Assembly (NCBI GenBank): GCA_000415965.1
Contig: KE356560.1
Span: forward strand, 392,393-456,392
Reading direction: 5' to 3'
From: Haloquadratum walsbyi J07HQW1
Lineage (GTDB): Archaea > Halobacteriota > Halobacteria > Halobacteriales > Haloferacaceae
DNA length: 64,000 bases
The position numbers were made by a program, and so were the translations under genes. The notes under the pieces are model-generated. The model saw only the letters and a program-made list of their open reading frames with translations, was not told the origin of the DNA and made no database searches. This document shows, piece after piece, positions 46,021 to 54,720 of the stretch; the first letter of the stretch is position 1; the number at the start of each line of letters is the position of its first letter.

Positions 46021-46203
46021 ATGAAATCTGATATTAAAATCTGTGTGCGTTGGCAGGAGAATCACGAACAACCGGTATATACACTTGCTGATACCTGCCC
46101 AAAATGTCATGCAGAAACGGAAAATACTGCGCCAGCGCCGTTCGATCCGACAGACACCTATGGTGAGTACCGACGCGCTCTTAAACAGCGCGTCCGCGAG
46201 TGA
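46021..46203 (+). CDS. nop10: H/ACA RNP subunit Nop10
   Basis: A 60-residue archaeal Nop10, a structural subunit of the RNP that makes pseudouridine in rRNA. It has the short N-terminal zinc site region (TCPKCHAETENTAPAPFDP) and the tail DTYGEYRRALKQRVRE typical of the family. Only two cysteines of the usual four are evident in the zinc site (CxxC); others are replaced, as happens in haloarchaeal members. It lies in the usual place between aIF2-alpha and PAC2, 4 bases before the latter. Confidence 0.92.
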   Translation: MKSDIKICVRWQENHEQPVYTLADTCPKCHAETENTAPAPFDPTDTYGEYRRALKQRVRE

Positions 46204-46207
46204 GGAC

Positions 46208-46966
46208 ATGGAGGATATTGAGATTGAGACGGTCGGAGAGGCAATGCTTCGCGACCCAGTGCTTGTTGAGGGCTTACCAGGCGTGGGTCATGTCGGGAAG
46301 CTTGCTGTTGAGCATCTGATTGAAGAATTTGACTCAGAGGAACTCACCCGAGTGTATGCTGATGAATTTCCGCCGCAGGTGACCGTTGATGATGATGGCG
46401 TCACAGAATTGGCTCACGCATCATTTCATGCTGTCTCTGCTGATGGACAGGATCTTCTTGTCTTGACGGGGGATCACCAAGCGCAGTCACATGCTGGTCA
46501 CTATCATCTTACTGATACTTTCTTGGACATTGCGGAGGACATGGGCGTTCAGTCGGTGTATGCACTTGGAGGTGTTCCGACAGGTGAACTCGTTGAAGAA
46601 CCGGATGTGCTCGGAGCAGTCGCTACTGATAATGGGATTGACCCACTGACCGATGCTGGTGTCGAATTTCGCGAGGGTGAACCAGCAGGTGGCATCGTCG
46701 GCGTCAGTGGCCTGTTGCTCGGTTTGGGTGACCGACGTGGTCTTTCAGCAGCATGTCTGATGGGTGAAACAAGCGGATACTTAGTTGACCCGACAAGTGC
46801 ACAAGCTGTCTTAGAAGTGCTCGAAACGGTCGTTGGGTTTGAGGTTGGATATGAATCCCTCGAAGAGCGTGCGGAAGAGATGAAGGAGGTTGTCGAAAAA
46901 ATCCAACAGATGCAGGGACAACAACAAGGGATGCCGACTGACGATGATCTTCGCTATATCGGATGA
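46208..46966 (+). CDS. Proteasome assembly chaperone-like PAC2-family protein
   Basis: A 252-residue PAC2-family protein. It starts MEDIEIETVGEAMLRDPVLV and contains EGLPGVGHVGKLAVEHLIEEF, VLTGDHQAQSHAGHYHL, YALGGVPTGEL and GISGLLLG-type sequence (GVSGLLLGLGDRRG). A C-terminal coiled stretch ends QQQGMPTDDDLRYIG. Archaeal PAC2 proteins resemble the PbaB/Pac1-Pac2 chaperones that help assemble the 20S core, but a role here is not proven. ATG 46208 follows the Nop10 stop by 4 bases; the frame extends back to 46043 but overlaps Nop10. Confidence 0.88.
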   Translation: MEDIEIETVGEAMLRDPVLVEGLPGVGHVGKLAVEHLIEEFDSEELTRVYADEFPPQVTVDDDGVTELAHASFHAVSADGQDLLVLTGDHQAQSHAGHYHLTDTFLDIAEDMGVQSVYALGGVPTGELVEEPDVLGAVATDNGIDPLTDAGVEFREGEPAGGIVGVSGLLLGLGDRRGLSAACLMGETSGYLVDPTSAQAVLEVLETVVGFEVGYESLEERAEEMKEVVEKIQQMQGQQQGMPTDDDLRYIG

Positions 46967-47440
46967 CTAACTCCGTTGTCTGGTGATCACATATCTTAAC
47001 AATCAGGTGATTAGTTATGATACGTTTCGGGAGAAGCGGGTCCTGTCGTTTCACGAATTATAGAACACGCGAGGCGCAAATCCACACCCCTCAGACGTTG
47101 GGTCAAGCCCCGAGGTATCCGCCTTGTTCAGCCGATGAAGCCAACACCTCGTGCTACCATTAGTATCAGTCTCACGAATTGACCTTCCAACGATTTAATC
47201 TAGGCTCATCCAGGTATGCATATGATTCCACGTGAACCACACTGGATAATATGGATGGGTATAGCCGCCGAAAATAGCGGGGACATTTGAGCATGAAACG
47301 TGATAGAGTAATCGAAGGGACATTCTGAGCCAATGTTTTGACGCTGGATACAGTACAGTTGGTGCCGGTCACAATACATGATGTGAGAAATCCCCTGCTC
47401 ACTCCCTGCAGTGCTTCACTGGGAGTCCCACGCTGAAGCC
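46967..47440. other. Intergenic region with an inverted element remnant
   Basis: Apart from the remnant at 47080-47160 (listed separately), about 470 bases hold no convincing gene. A short leftward open stretch (47172-47402) has no recognisable similarity. Confidence 0.4.
47080..47160 (-). mobile_element. Inverted remnant of an IS605-type right end
   Basis: On the minus strand the segment reads GGCTTCATCGGCTGAACAAG, GCGGATACCTCGGGGCTTGA, then CCCAACGTCTGAGGGGTGTGG. This resembles the right end after the TnpB pseudogene (GCCCCGAGGCTTGACATCGG) in the opposite orientation. It may be a solitary end or guide-RNA scaffold remnant. Confidence 0.45.
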
Positions 47441-47556
47441 CGTCCGTTTATCTGTACAGGCGGTTTGAGGCGACTGCCTCGGGGCTTTGATGTGACCCTG
47501 AGGGTGAAGCCGACAGCATCATCCTGATTGATATTGTATGATACAGTATAATTCAG

Positions 47557-47676
47557 ATGGAGTGGTACCCGAAAGTGAGACAACGTGGAGTTGTCACGAT
47601 ACCAGAAGAAGTCAGAGAGGGGCTTAATCTCGAAGAAGGCGACCAGTTGAAACTCACCGTCGAAAAACTCGACTAA
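47557..47676 (+). CDS. AbrB/SpoVT-type DNA-binding protein of the IS element
   Basis: A 39-residue protein: MEWYPKVRQRGVVTIPEEVR then EGLNLEEGDQLKLTVEKLD. It is a single swapped-hairpin AbrB domain, as in MazE-type antitoxins and in the small gene that often precedes tnpB in haloarchaeal IS1341 elements. It ends 5 bases before the tnpB ATG. It may regulate tnpB expression; this is inference. It is intact although tnpB is broken. Confidence 0.7.
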   Translation: MEWYPKVRQRGVVTIPEEVREGLNLEEGDQLKLTVEKLD

Positions 47677-47681
47677 CACTG

Positions 47682-48981
47682 ATGAAACACACGCTTCGTT
47701 TTCGTGCGTACCTGCCCGATGACGTGGCGGGCGAAGCGTGGGAACATATCGACATTCTCAGACAGATTCGTAATCACGCTGTCCGAGACTACTACAACGC
47801 AGACTACAACGACAAGCCATCTGACTCCGACCAACATAACAAACTCAAACAAGACCAGTGGTCGCCGTTTGCTGAACCCTCTCGACGAGCCGCACAACAA
47901 GCCATCAGCCAGATTCACGACGATCAAGAGACGCTGAAAGAGCGTCGGGACGAAGGCTCCGATGTTGGGCGGTTGCAATGGCAAGCCCGCGGTGAATGTC
48001 GGTCGGTGTCGGACAATCAGTCCAGTCGCTTCAACGTGGATCACAACACGGGTGACGACCGGTTCGTGCGACTCCGAGTTGAAAGATTGGCTGGTTCGAG
48101 ATTCGAGCTGACCGCAACGTGCCACCAGCAGACGAGATTGATGAGGTTATCCTGAAACAAGAGACAACCGGCGAGTGGTACGTCTCGCTCGTCAGCACTG
48201 TCGAAGACACACCCGAGAAACCGCCACTCAGTGAGACTGACCCCGAAGACTGCGTTGGTGTTGACCTCAGCATCACGAGCTACATCCACACCTCGGAGAA
48301 TCTGTCTGTGGATACGCTTGAGTCGTCCGATGAGTACGACCGCTGTGCACGCGAACAGCGAAAGCTCGACCGGAAAGAACACGCTTCAAGCAGTGGGAGA
48401 ACCAACGCCGAAAGGTCGCCCAAGCGAAACGAACAATCAAGCACAAGCTGCGAGACTACTAACATAAATTGACGACGTGGCTAGTCACAAAGTATGATGT
48501 TGTGGCTGTTGAAGACTTAGATGTGAAGCCGATGTTAGAGGGCAGCCAAAACGCCAAGAACAACCAGTATACTGCGTGGTAACGATTTATCGAGTTGCTA
48601 GAGTACAAGGCTGAGTTGCACGGCACACACGTCGAAACAGTGAAACCGGAAGGAACGACCAAAGAGTGTGCTATGTGTGGCGTCAAAACAGCCAAGTCAC
48701 TCTGGGTGTGTGAACACCCGTGTCCGGCGTGCGACCACTCAGAAGACCGTGACCTCAATGCGGCGAAGAATATTCTCTTTCGTGGGTTGAAGCAGTTAGA
48801 GGTGGGACGCTCTGAATCAACGTCCTCAGAACCGCACGGCGATTCTGATGTGCGAACGAGAGCTTTGCTCTCATTACCGCCTGTGGAGACTGCGATCCCT
48901 ACGTTCACACCTCAGCGAGAGCGTATGGATGCAAAGCGCGTTCACCAGACTCCGTCTGGTGGGCTGTCAGACGCAGTCTGA
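47682..48981 (+). pseudogene. tnpB: Broken TnpB (RNA-guided transposon nuclease)
   Basis: The N-terminal part (47682-48118) is intact (MKHTLRFRAYLPDDVAGEAW). A frameshift near 48118-48121 leads to VGVDLSITSYIHTSENL, the RuvC I region with Asp. A second shift near 48385 leads to FKQWENQRRKVAQAKRTIKH. In-frame stops TAA lie at 48460-48462 and 48580-48582. The C-terminal part still shows VVAVEDLDVKPM (RuvC II Glu), the zinc finger CAMCGVKTAK and CPACDHSEDRDLNAAKNI with the RuvC III Asp. All four lesions prevent a working protein. Confidence 0.85.
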
Positions 48982-49116
48982 CAACGTCGTGGAAGCAGGA
49001 AGCCCCGAGGCTTGACATCGGGGTGAGTTCACAGCTGGCACATAGCGCTATTTAGCTGTGAGGGCAGGAGATTAACGGACAGTATATGTGTTCTGATATC
49101 ATGTAATCGTGTGAGG

Positions 49117-49593
49117 ATGGAGTCAAATCAGCTTCGCGAGGCGTTTATCCGGTCGGATACGTCACCGTCAGGTAAGTGGTGGATTGATATCCCAGTAGGA
49201 CTCTCAATCGGCGACGATGATGAGTATGCAACTGCTGATGCTGTCTGTCTCACTTCACGACCGCAGGAGTTACCCGAGGTGTATCCAGATCACACTGGGA
49301 CAGCATACGTGTTTAATCGTGATGATGAGCGCGTTGGTGTCGACAAGTCCGATATGTTCGATGGACTCCGTCAGCGCGATCATTTTACTGAGGAAACAGT
49401 CGTGCTTGTTGGCTTTGAATCAGGATCATCATCGGTTGGGAGTGTTGGCGAGTTGCTTGCTTGTCGTGAGTTACTCTCCGCGGATTGGGAGTGGACAATC
49501 GATGAAGTACTGCTGGTGAGCGACACGGATAGTGATCACGTGAGCTATGTGTGCGATGAACTGTCGATTCGAGCAATGCGAGTAGCTGAGTGA
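49117..49593 (+). CDS. Haloarchaeal protein of unknown function
   Basis: A 158-residue soluble, acidic protein from ATG 49117 (GTG 49111 is an alternative). Recognisable blocks are GKWWIDIPVGLSIGDDD, DAVCLTSRPQELPEVYP and DGLRQRDHFTEETVVLVGFE, the last like an alpha-beta fold. I do not recognise a catalytic motif. The compact fold without low-complexity stretch suggests a real conserved gene. Its stop and that of the convergent PhzF gene are adjacent (49593 and 49594). Confidence 0.7.
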   Translation: MESNQLREAFIRSDTSPSGKWWIDIPVGLSIGDDDEYATADAVCLTSRPQELPEVYPDHTGTAYVFNRDDERVGVDKSDMFDGLRQRDHFTEETVVLVGFESGSSSVGSVGELLACRELLSADWEWTIDEVLLVSDTDSDHVSYVCDELSIRAMRVAE

Positions 49594-50538
49594 TTATGGC
49601 TCGATAATCTCATCATCCTCAGTGCTCGGGAGTGCAATTGTCCCATCAAGCGTGATGACGGCGTGACCACCAACGCGGACACGACGATTCGTATGTGAGT
49701 TATCTGATTCATGATCTTGTTCTTCGGGCTGGATTAACTGCGTGCGAATATATCCTGGACGGTCACAGAAATGTCCCTGCTCATACCGCACGGTCGAGGG
49801 AAATACATCAAAGGCATCGAATGTATCAAGATATGCTGTACATGCCCCAGCAGCGGTTCCAGTCACAGGATCTTCAGGAATCCCAAGGCTCGGAACGAAC
49901 GCACGAGCATGAAGCGTTGATGCTGACTCAAGCGTGTCGAAACTGAATATATACATTCCTGCAGCATCATACGATGTTACGAGCGTATCAATCGCTGCAA
50001 CATTCGGATCCACATCACCAATATGCTCGAGAAAATTGACTGGGACGATAATAAATGGGAGACCAGTTGAAGCAACAGCGAGTGGAAGGTCATCTCCGAT
50101 ATCACGGAGCGCGGCATCATCAATTCCAACTGCAGCAGCAACATCATCATATGCAAGGTCAATCGAGCTAACTGTCGGCGATTGCTGTCTCATCCAGACA
50201 GTCCCGTCATCGTTGAGTGTCAGTTCAATCACCCCAGTATTTGTCTCAACGGTATGTGTCCCCGGATCAATCTCCCCAGACATATCAAGATATGCGTGCG
50301 CAGCAATTGTTGCGTGACCACAGAGATCCACCTCTGTTGTCGGTGAGAAATATCGAAATCGTCTATCAGCAACCGCTGAGTCGGTGATAAACACAGTCTC
50401 ACTCGCACCGAGTTCGGCCGCAATCGCTCGTTGTTGCTCATCCGTCAATGCCTCAGCATCTGGAATGATCCCAGCAGGATTCCCGGCGAGTGGATCGGTA
50501 CTAAACGCATCGACAAGCAGCGCGCGACATGAATCCAT
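49594..50538 (-). CDS. PhzF-family isomerase/epimerase
   Basis: A 314-residue protein of the PhzF fold. It starts with LLVDAFSTDPLAGNPAGII and has the catalytic-Glu region LGASETVFI, then RYFSPTTEVDLCGHATIAAHAYL, then PVTGTAAGACTAYL near residue 225. The fold is shared with diaminopimelate epimerase, and PhzF enzymes isomerise or epimerise small acids. No phenazine cluster is present, so the substrate is unknown. Length is slightly above the family norm because of an Asp/Glu/Ser insertion near residue 278. ATG 50538 is the start. It is divergent from the phosphoribosyltransferase gene. Confidence 0.88.
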   Translation of the reverse strand: MDSCRALLVDAFSTDPLAGNPAGIIPDAEALTDEQQRAIAAELGASETVFITDSAVADRRFRYFSPTTEVDLCGHATIAAHAYLDMSGEIDPGTHTVETNTGVIELTLNDDGTVWMRQQSPTVSSIDLAYDDVAAAVGIDDAALRDIGDDLPLAVASTGLPFIIVPVNFLEHIGDVDPNVAAIDTLVTSYDAAGMYIFSFDTLESASTLHARAFVPSLGIPEDPVTGTAAGACTAYLDTFDAFDVFPSTVRYEQGHFCDRPGYIRTQLIQPEEQDHESDNSHTNRRVRVGGHAVITLDGTIALPSTEDDEIIEP

Positions 50539-50652
50539 TCTATTTAGTAGTGAAATCGAACGGACAAAAAATTCAGTGTTCGAGACGAATCACTGTCTCG
50601 ATGAGGCTCACAAATCCGTTATCAATATACACGAGACCGTCCACGTGCTGGT

Positions 50653-51420
50653 ATGAGCGACCTGCCAGATCAATTTAATTGCACAATCACAAACTGGGAG
50701 TACATTTATGATCTGTGCCGTGAGGTGAGTACTCAAATCAGGGCTGACACCTTTGATCCTGATGTCGTTGTTGCACTTGCTCGTGGAGGCTGGTTTGCTG
50801 GTCGATGTATCTGTGATTTTGTTGGGCTTGATGATTTGACAAGTCTGAAAATGGAACACTACGTTGGAACAGCACAGACATCAGCTGAGCCACAGATTCG
50901 ATATCCAATGCCCGAAGGGAGTGTTGCGGAAAAAGATGTACTCATTATCGATGACATAGCTGATACTGGTGGGTCGATTGAACGAGCATATGAGTATGTT
51001 ACTGACCGAGACCCTAACAACGTCCGAACAGCAACGTTACAATTGCTTCAGACGAGTGCATTCGAGCCGGATTTTGTCGGCGAGCGACTTGATACATGGG
51101 CGTGGGTTGTATATCCGTGGAACTTTATCGAGGATATGACTGATCTTCTCGCTGGCATCATGCGGAAAGCCGACGCAGAGACATTTACGATTCCGGACCT
51201 TCGAGAGGGGCTCAAAGAGTATCACTCAGTCGAGCGAATCGAAATGGAGATTGCACAACCTGACCGAATGGAAGAAGTGCTTGATGAGATGCACCGTCGT
51301 GGGTACGTTGAACCGGTCGCGACGGATCACACCGGGACCGAAAAACCGATTGAGACGGAAACTGATATATCACAGTCGGCTTGGCGAATCCTTGAGACCG
51401 ATGATGAGGTCGGAGTGTAA
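50653..51420 (+). CDS. Phosphoribosyltransferase (purine PRT-like)
   Basis: A 255-residue type I PRTase. PDVVVALARGGWFAGR is the loop with the conserved GGW, and VLIIDDIADTGGSIERA is the PRPP-binding signature (near residues 97-113). The first 160 residues hold the transferase fold, in the order of Gpt/Hpt enzymes that salvage xanthine or guanine. The C-terminal 90 residues (YHSVERIEMEIAQPDRMEEV) form a helical region of unknown role that could be a regulatory domain. The substrate base cannot be fixed from the sequence. It ends 12 bases before the AEC transporter, suggesting one operon. Confidence 0.85.
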   Translation: MSDLPDQFNCTITNWEYIYDLCREVSTQIRADTFDPDVVVALARGGWFAGRCICDFVGLDDLTSLKMEHYVGTAQTSAEPQIRYPMPEGSVAEKDVLIIDDIADTGGSIERAYEYVTDRDPNNVRTATLQLLQTSAFEPDFVGERLDTWAWVVYPWNFIEDMTDLLAGIMRKADAETFTIPDLREGLKEYHSVERIEMEIAQPDRMEEVLDEMHRRGYVEPVATDHTGTEKPIETETDISQSAWRILETDDEVGV

Positions 51421-51432
51421 CGACTCACTCAC

Positions 51433-52389
51433 GTGGTTTCACTTCTCTCTGTCTTTGCGACAGCCATTTTACCGATTGTTGGCGTTGGCGGTGTCGGATA
51501 TGTGCTTGGGCGATGGCGATCAATTGATACAGCCGCACTGAATACTGTTATCGTCTATGTTCTTGCCCCCGCGCTTGTGTTTTATAGCCTTGCAACAACG
51601 ACGTTAGCGCAATCAACACTGCTTCGGGCAAGCGTTGCAGTCATTATTTATCATCTGCTTGCGATTGGCGTTGCTGCCGGGGTTGGACGCGTATTGAAAC
51701 GGAGTCAGACAGCAGTCGCAGCACTGATGTTAGTGACTGCATTTCCAAACTCTGGGAATTACGGCATTCCAGTCTCAAATTTCGCGTTTGGTTCGACAGG
51801 ACGAGCAACAGCGGTGATATATCTCTCTGTCCAAGGCGTCATCTTGTATACGCTTGGGATATATATCGCATCACGCGGAGGGACGAACAGTCGTCTTGCA
51901 GGGATTAAACGCGTGTTCACCGTTCCACTCGTGTATGCTGTTATTGCTGCGGTTATTGCACGAGTATTACAGATTGTGCCGTCAACAGATACGACTGCAA
52001 TGGCAACGATAAAATTGGTTGGTGATGCGGCAATTCCGCTGATGTTGTTAGTCGTTGGAATTCGACTGGCACGGACAGATATCGGATCAACGTTGTCAGC
52101 CGTTGGACTTGGTGTTGGATTAAAAATGGTCGTTGCCCCACTTATCGGATTAGCTATTGCAGTGATGATTGGCTTTGATGACCCGACTGTGGCGCGGACA
52201 TTCGTGCTTGAATCTGCGATGCCATCAGCGATTACACCAATGATTCTTGTTGCTGAATTTGGCTCCGGTGATGTCGCCGGGGTTCCGATAGCAGAGTTTG
52301 TCTCAGCGGCGGTATTCGTCTCAACAATTATTTCTATACCGGTGTTGACACTTGTTATTGCAATCTTGAAATCTGGTGTCGTTCTTTGA
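51433..52389 (+). CDS. AEC-family (auxin efflux carrier-like) transporter
   Basis: A 318-residue membrane protein with ten predicted helices. The helix-breaking motifs TAFPNSGNYGIPVSNFAFG near residue 100 and ESAMPSAITPMILVAEFG near 260 are typical of the AEC (membrane transport protein) family. Members move organic acids, amino acids or auxin in other organisms; the substrate here is unknown. The start is GTG 51433. It follows the phosphoribosyltransferase by 12 bases, so a purine or nucleobase substrate is a possible but untested guess. Confidence 0.85.
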   Translation: MVSLLSVFATAILPIVGVGGVGYVLGRWRSIDTAALNTVIVYVLAPALVFYSLATTTLAQSTLLRASVAVIIYHLLAIGVAAGVGRVLKRSQTAVAALMLVTAFPNSGNYGIPVSNFAFGSTGRATAVIYLSVQGVILYTLGIYIASRGGTNSRLAGIKRVFTVPLVYAVIAAVIARVLQIVPSTDTTAMATIKLVGDAAIPLMLLVVGIRLARTDIGSTLSAVGLGVGLKMVVAPLIGLAIAVMIGFDDPTVARTFVLESAMPSAITPMILVAEFGSGDVAGVPIAEFVSAAVFVSTIISIPVLTLVIAILKSGVVL

Positions 52390-53120
52390 TAATCGGTGGC
52401 ACTCTGAGTACTATTTTCTTCTACAGCCGCTCAGCAGACGTGAAACGCCAGTCTCTGTGCTTCCCTCAGCTCTGTTCTGTCTCGAATTCAAAAGTTTACA
52501 CCGTCAATGACTGCTACACAGCAGCTTCACAGTTGTTGTGACTGTGCGTTCAGTTATTTATTTGAATGGGAACGGAACGCGCACACAGGCGTTCCAAATA
52601 AAATGGGTGTGGTCTCAGAGAGAAACCTGCTTAAAGTGCCACCGATTGTTACATAATCCAATCTATCAGTACTCTGCTCGTTGAGTTCATATTCGTTGGC
52701 TCACTCGGTACTTTGATCATGTGTCATAATCGAGCGAAATAAATTTGGCTGAAATAGACGGTGGAGGCGGTATTCACACAGATATGCGGGTTCCAGCCGC
52801 AGGTCTCGTATCCTCCGCTAGAGGGACAAACAGGGTGAATCCCGCGGTCACCACTCTCATGATTCTTCAATCCTGTTCATGTGGTTTCGTCAATCCGTCG
52901 AGAGAGTACGTCTTGTGCTGCTTTCCTGTCTTCGTCTTCACATGTCAGCGCCACAATGTGTAAAGCTGAGTATCGTCGTTGCTTCAATCTGATTCGATTC
53001 AAATTTGCGTTGAGCTGATCGAATCATGCTGGTTTCTGAGATTCCATGACAGTCATAGTCTCATTGATATCACTGACTGATACCAATAATGGCTTGCTGT
53101 TAGCGGAGTGAATTGTATAT
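52390..53120. other. Long intergenic region with repeat copy 3
   Basis: About 730 bases. Copy 3 of the dispersed repeat occupies 52530-52655. An open stretch at 52745-52963 (72 codons) has odd Cys/Val-rich composition and no family match. The mtnP promoter must lie near 53080-53115. Confidence 0.5.
52530..52655 (+). repeat. Dispersed intergenic repeat, copy 3
   Basis: Aligns with copies 1 and 2. It has a CACAGT-TGTTGTG-ACTGTG hairpin at 52529-52547, then GGAACGC-N8-GCGTTCC as a perfect 7-bp stem (52574-52595), then TCAGAGAGAAAC and GCCACCGATTGTTAC. The central part is more diverged than in copies 1 and 2. Confidence 0.65.
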
Positions 53121-54020
53121 ATGACCACAATTGGATTTATTGGTGGCAGCGGAATTTATGAAGCGCTTGGACTGCAGAATACACAGACAGTCACGATTGA
53201 AACACCATTTGGCGACCCAGCAGCACCGTTGACTATTGGTGAAGTCGGTGAAACAGGTCGTGAGGTTGTGTTTCTCCCACGACATGGCACATCACATGAA
53301 TACTCCCCAACGACAGTTCCATATCGTGCCAATATATTCGCACTGAAACAGGCGGGCGTTACTCACGTGATTGCTTCAAACGCTGTTGGGAGCCTTCGAG
53401 AAGAAATCTCGCCGCGGATGCTCGTCATCCCTGATCAAATCTATGATCGAACAAAACATCGGACGGCAACATTCTTTACTGATGGGATTGTCGCACATCA
53501 ACAATTCGCCACTCCATACTGCAGCGAGCTTCGCTCGATTATCACCGACGTGGCGATGGAGAGTACTGCAGAACAGATCGATATTGTTCAAGATGGAACG
53601 TATGTATGTATTGAGGGACCACAGTTTTCGACACGTGCAGAAAGTGAGTTTTATCGATCACAAGGATGGGATATTATCGGTATGACAACTATCCCAGAGG
53701 CAAAACTCGCTCGTGAAGCCGAACTTCCATATGTGACAATCGCCGGTGTCACCGACTATGACGTCTGGAAGAAAGAAAGTGAAGTCACACTCGAGGAGGT
53801 GTTATCGAACGCTGAGCGAAATCAAACAGCGATTAAATCAGTGCTCACAGCAGCTATCGATGCTATTCCTGCTGAACACACATGCGCCTGTCATAGCTCG
53901 CTTGCAGGAACGATCAATACACCACAAGCAGCCATCCCTGACTCAACGCTTGAGGAGCTTGACCCGCTGATTGGTGAATATATGAGCAAAGACACCACAA
54001 ACGACGAAGAAGCAGGTTAA
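53121..54020 (+). CDS. mtnP: S-methyl-5'-thioadenosine phosphorylase
   Basis: A 299-residue trimer-type (PNP/MTAP family) phosphorylase that splits methylthioadenosine from polyamine and other reactions. Motifs are GFIGGSGIYEALGL at the N-terminus, FLPRHGTSHEYSP (phosphate site), ASNAVGSLREEISP, YVCIEGPQFSTRAE, IGMTTIPEAKLAREAELPYV and GVTDYDVWKK. The residues that mark adenine-nucleoside MTAP rather than guanosine PNP (Asp pair in VTDYD) are present. ATG 53121 is the family start. The C-terminal tail is acidic. Confidence 0.93.
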   Translation: MTTIGFIGGSGIYEALGLQNTQTVTIETPFGDPAAPLTIGEVGETGREVVFLPRHGTSHEYSPTTVPYRANIFALKQAGVTHVIASNAVGSLREEISPRMLVIPDQIYDRTKHRTATFFTDGIVAHQQFATPYCSELRSIITDVAMESTAEQIDIVQDGTYVCIEGPQFSTRAESEFYRSQGWDIIGMTTIPEAKLAREAELPYVTIAGVTDYDVWKKESEVTLEEVLSNAERNQTAIKSVLTAAIDAIPAEHTCACHSSLAGTINTPQAAIPDSTLEELDPLIGEYMSKDTTNDEEAG

Positions 54021-54066
54021 TCTATCACTGATTAAATCGCATACACATGAGTGAAGTCGTTTATAC

Positions 54067-54720
54067 TCAATCATCGTCTGCGACGGCTTTTGGAGATGAG
54101 TCAGTGTTTGTTTCTGGCGTTTGTATCCAGAGGTCATCGAAGAGGTCAGTCTGCTCAAGTACGACCTTGTCCCGATGTGAAAGAAACAGCACCGCAAGAT
54201 ATGTTATCACGGGCGTTGACGCAACGTCAGCAACCTCAGTGAATAATACCTCAATCCGACCGTTCTCGTAGTGATCTGTCAGTGCTGCATACACTGTTTT
54301 GATTTCTGTTTCGATATCTTCACCATGAGCAGTGTCAGTGACATCAGCAGCTGTGGGTTCTGCTGCGGCGCGAAAGTCATCTGCTGTGTGATAATCGAGT
54401 GTTTGTGTTCCACGTTGATATCCTGATGGAGAGTCTGCGGTGTCATACTCTCGGCATTGTTTCCACCACGATTCTCGCTCAGCCTCACGGAGTTCCCGGA
54501 CAAGTTCATCAAGTGTTTCTGGCGATCCACGAGCATGTTTCCGTTCTAGTCGCCGATCCATCTCAGCTTCAAGCGCGTCCACGGGATTGACATCAGAATC
54601 CGGATTCGAATGTGATCCATCTGTTGCGATGGGGATATTTGCATCTTCAAGTTCATCGATTGGTCTTGTTCCTGCCTCACGGGCAATGTCCCATGGTTCA
54701 CGCTCACGCTCATCGCTCAT
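54067..54720 (-). CDS. scpA: ScpA, C-terminal half (split gene)
   Basis: A 217-residue frame matching the C-terminal part of ScpA, the kleisin that closes the SMC ring. It starts at ATG 54720 (MSDEREREPWDIAREAG) and has the helical block LVRELREAERESWWKQCREY and the winged-helix end VLFTEVADVASTPVITYLAVLFLSHRDKV. An intact gene would continue from the N-terminal frame through the ERERE stretch, one base out of phase. An extra T complementary to 54712 explains the break. Alternatively the two halves are translated separately through the ATGAGCGATGA overlap. Confidence 0.8.
   Translation of the reverse strand: MSDEREREPWDIAREAGTRPIDELEDANIPIATDGSHSNPDSDVNPVDALEAEMDRRLERKHARGSPETLDELVRELREAERESWWKQCREYDTADSPSGYQRGTQTLDYHTADDFRAAAEPTAADVTDTAHGEDIETEIKTVYAALTDHYENGRIEVLFTEVADVASTPVITYLAVLFLSHRDKVVLEQTDLFDDLWIQTPETNTDSSPKAVADDD

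Larger units (their letters stand above)
47448..49045 (+). mobile_element. Decayed IS200/IS605-family (IS1341-like) element
   Basis: The left end (TACAGGCGGT...TGCCTCGGGGC, 47453-47485) is shared with the solo copy at 39410. A small AbrB-type gene and a broken tnpB follow. The right end at 48990-49035 has the CCCCGA/TCGGGG hairpin expected for the RE and the 3' end of a TnpB-guide (omega) RNA. No tnpA (Y1 transposase) is present, so it is of the IS1341 type. The presence of four lesions in tnpB means it is no longer active. Confidence 0.8.

Noticed and set aside
52745-52963. Rightward open frame of 72 codons in a long gap, Cys- and Val-rich
   Set aside because: No family similarity, non-halophile composition, and it lies in a decayed-looking gap. 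It may be transposon debris but cannot be supported.
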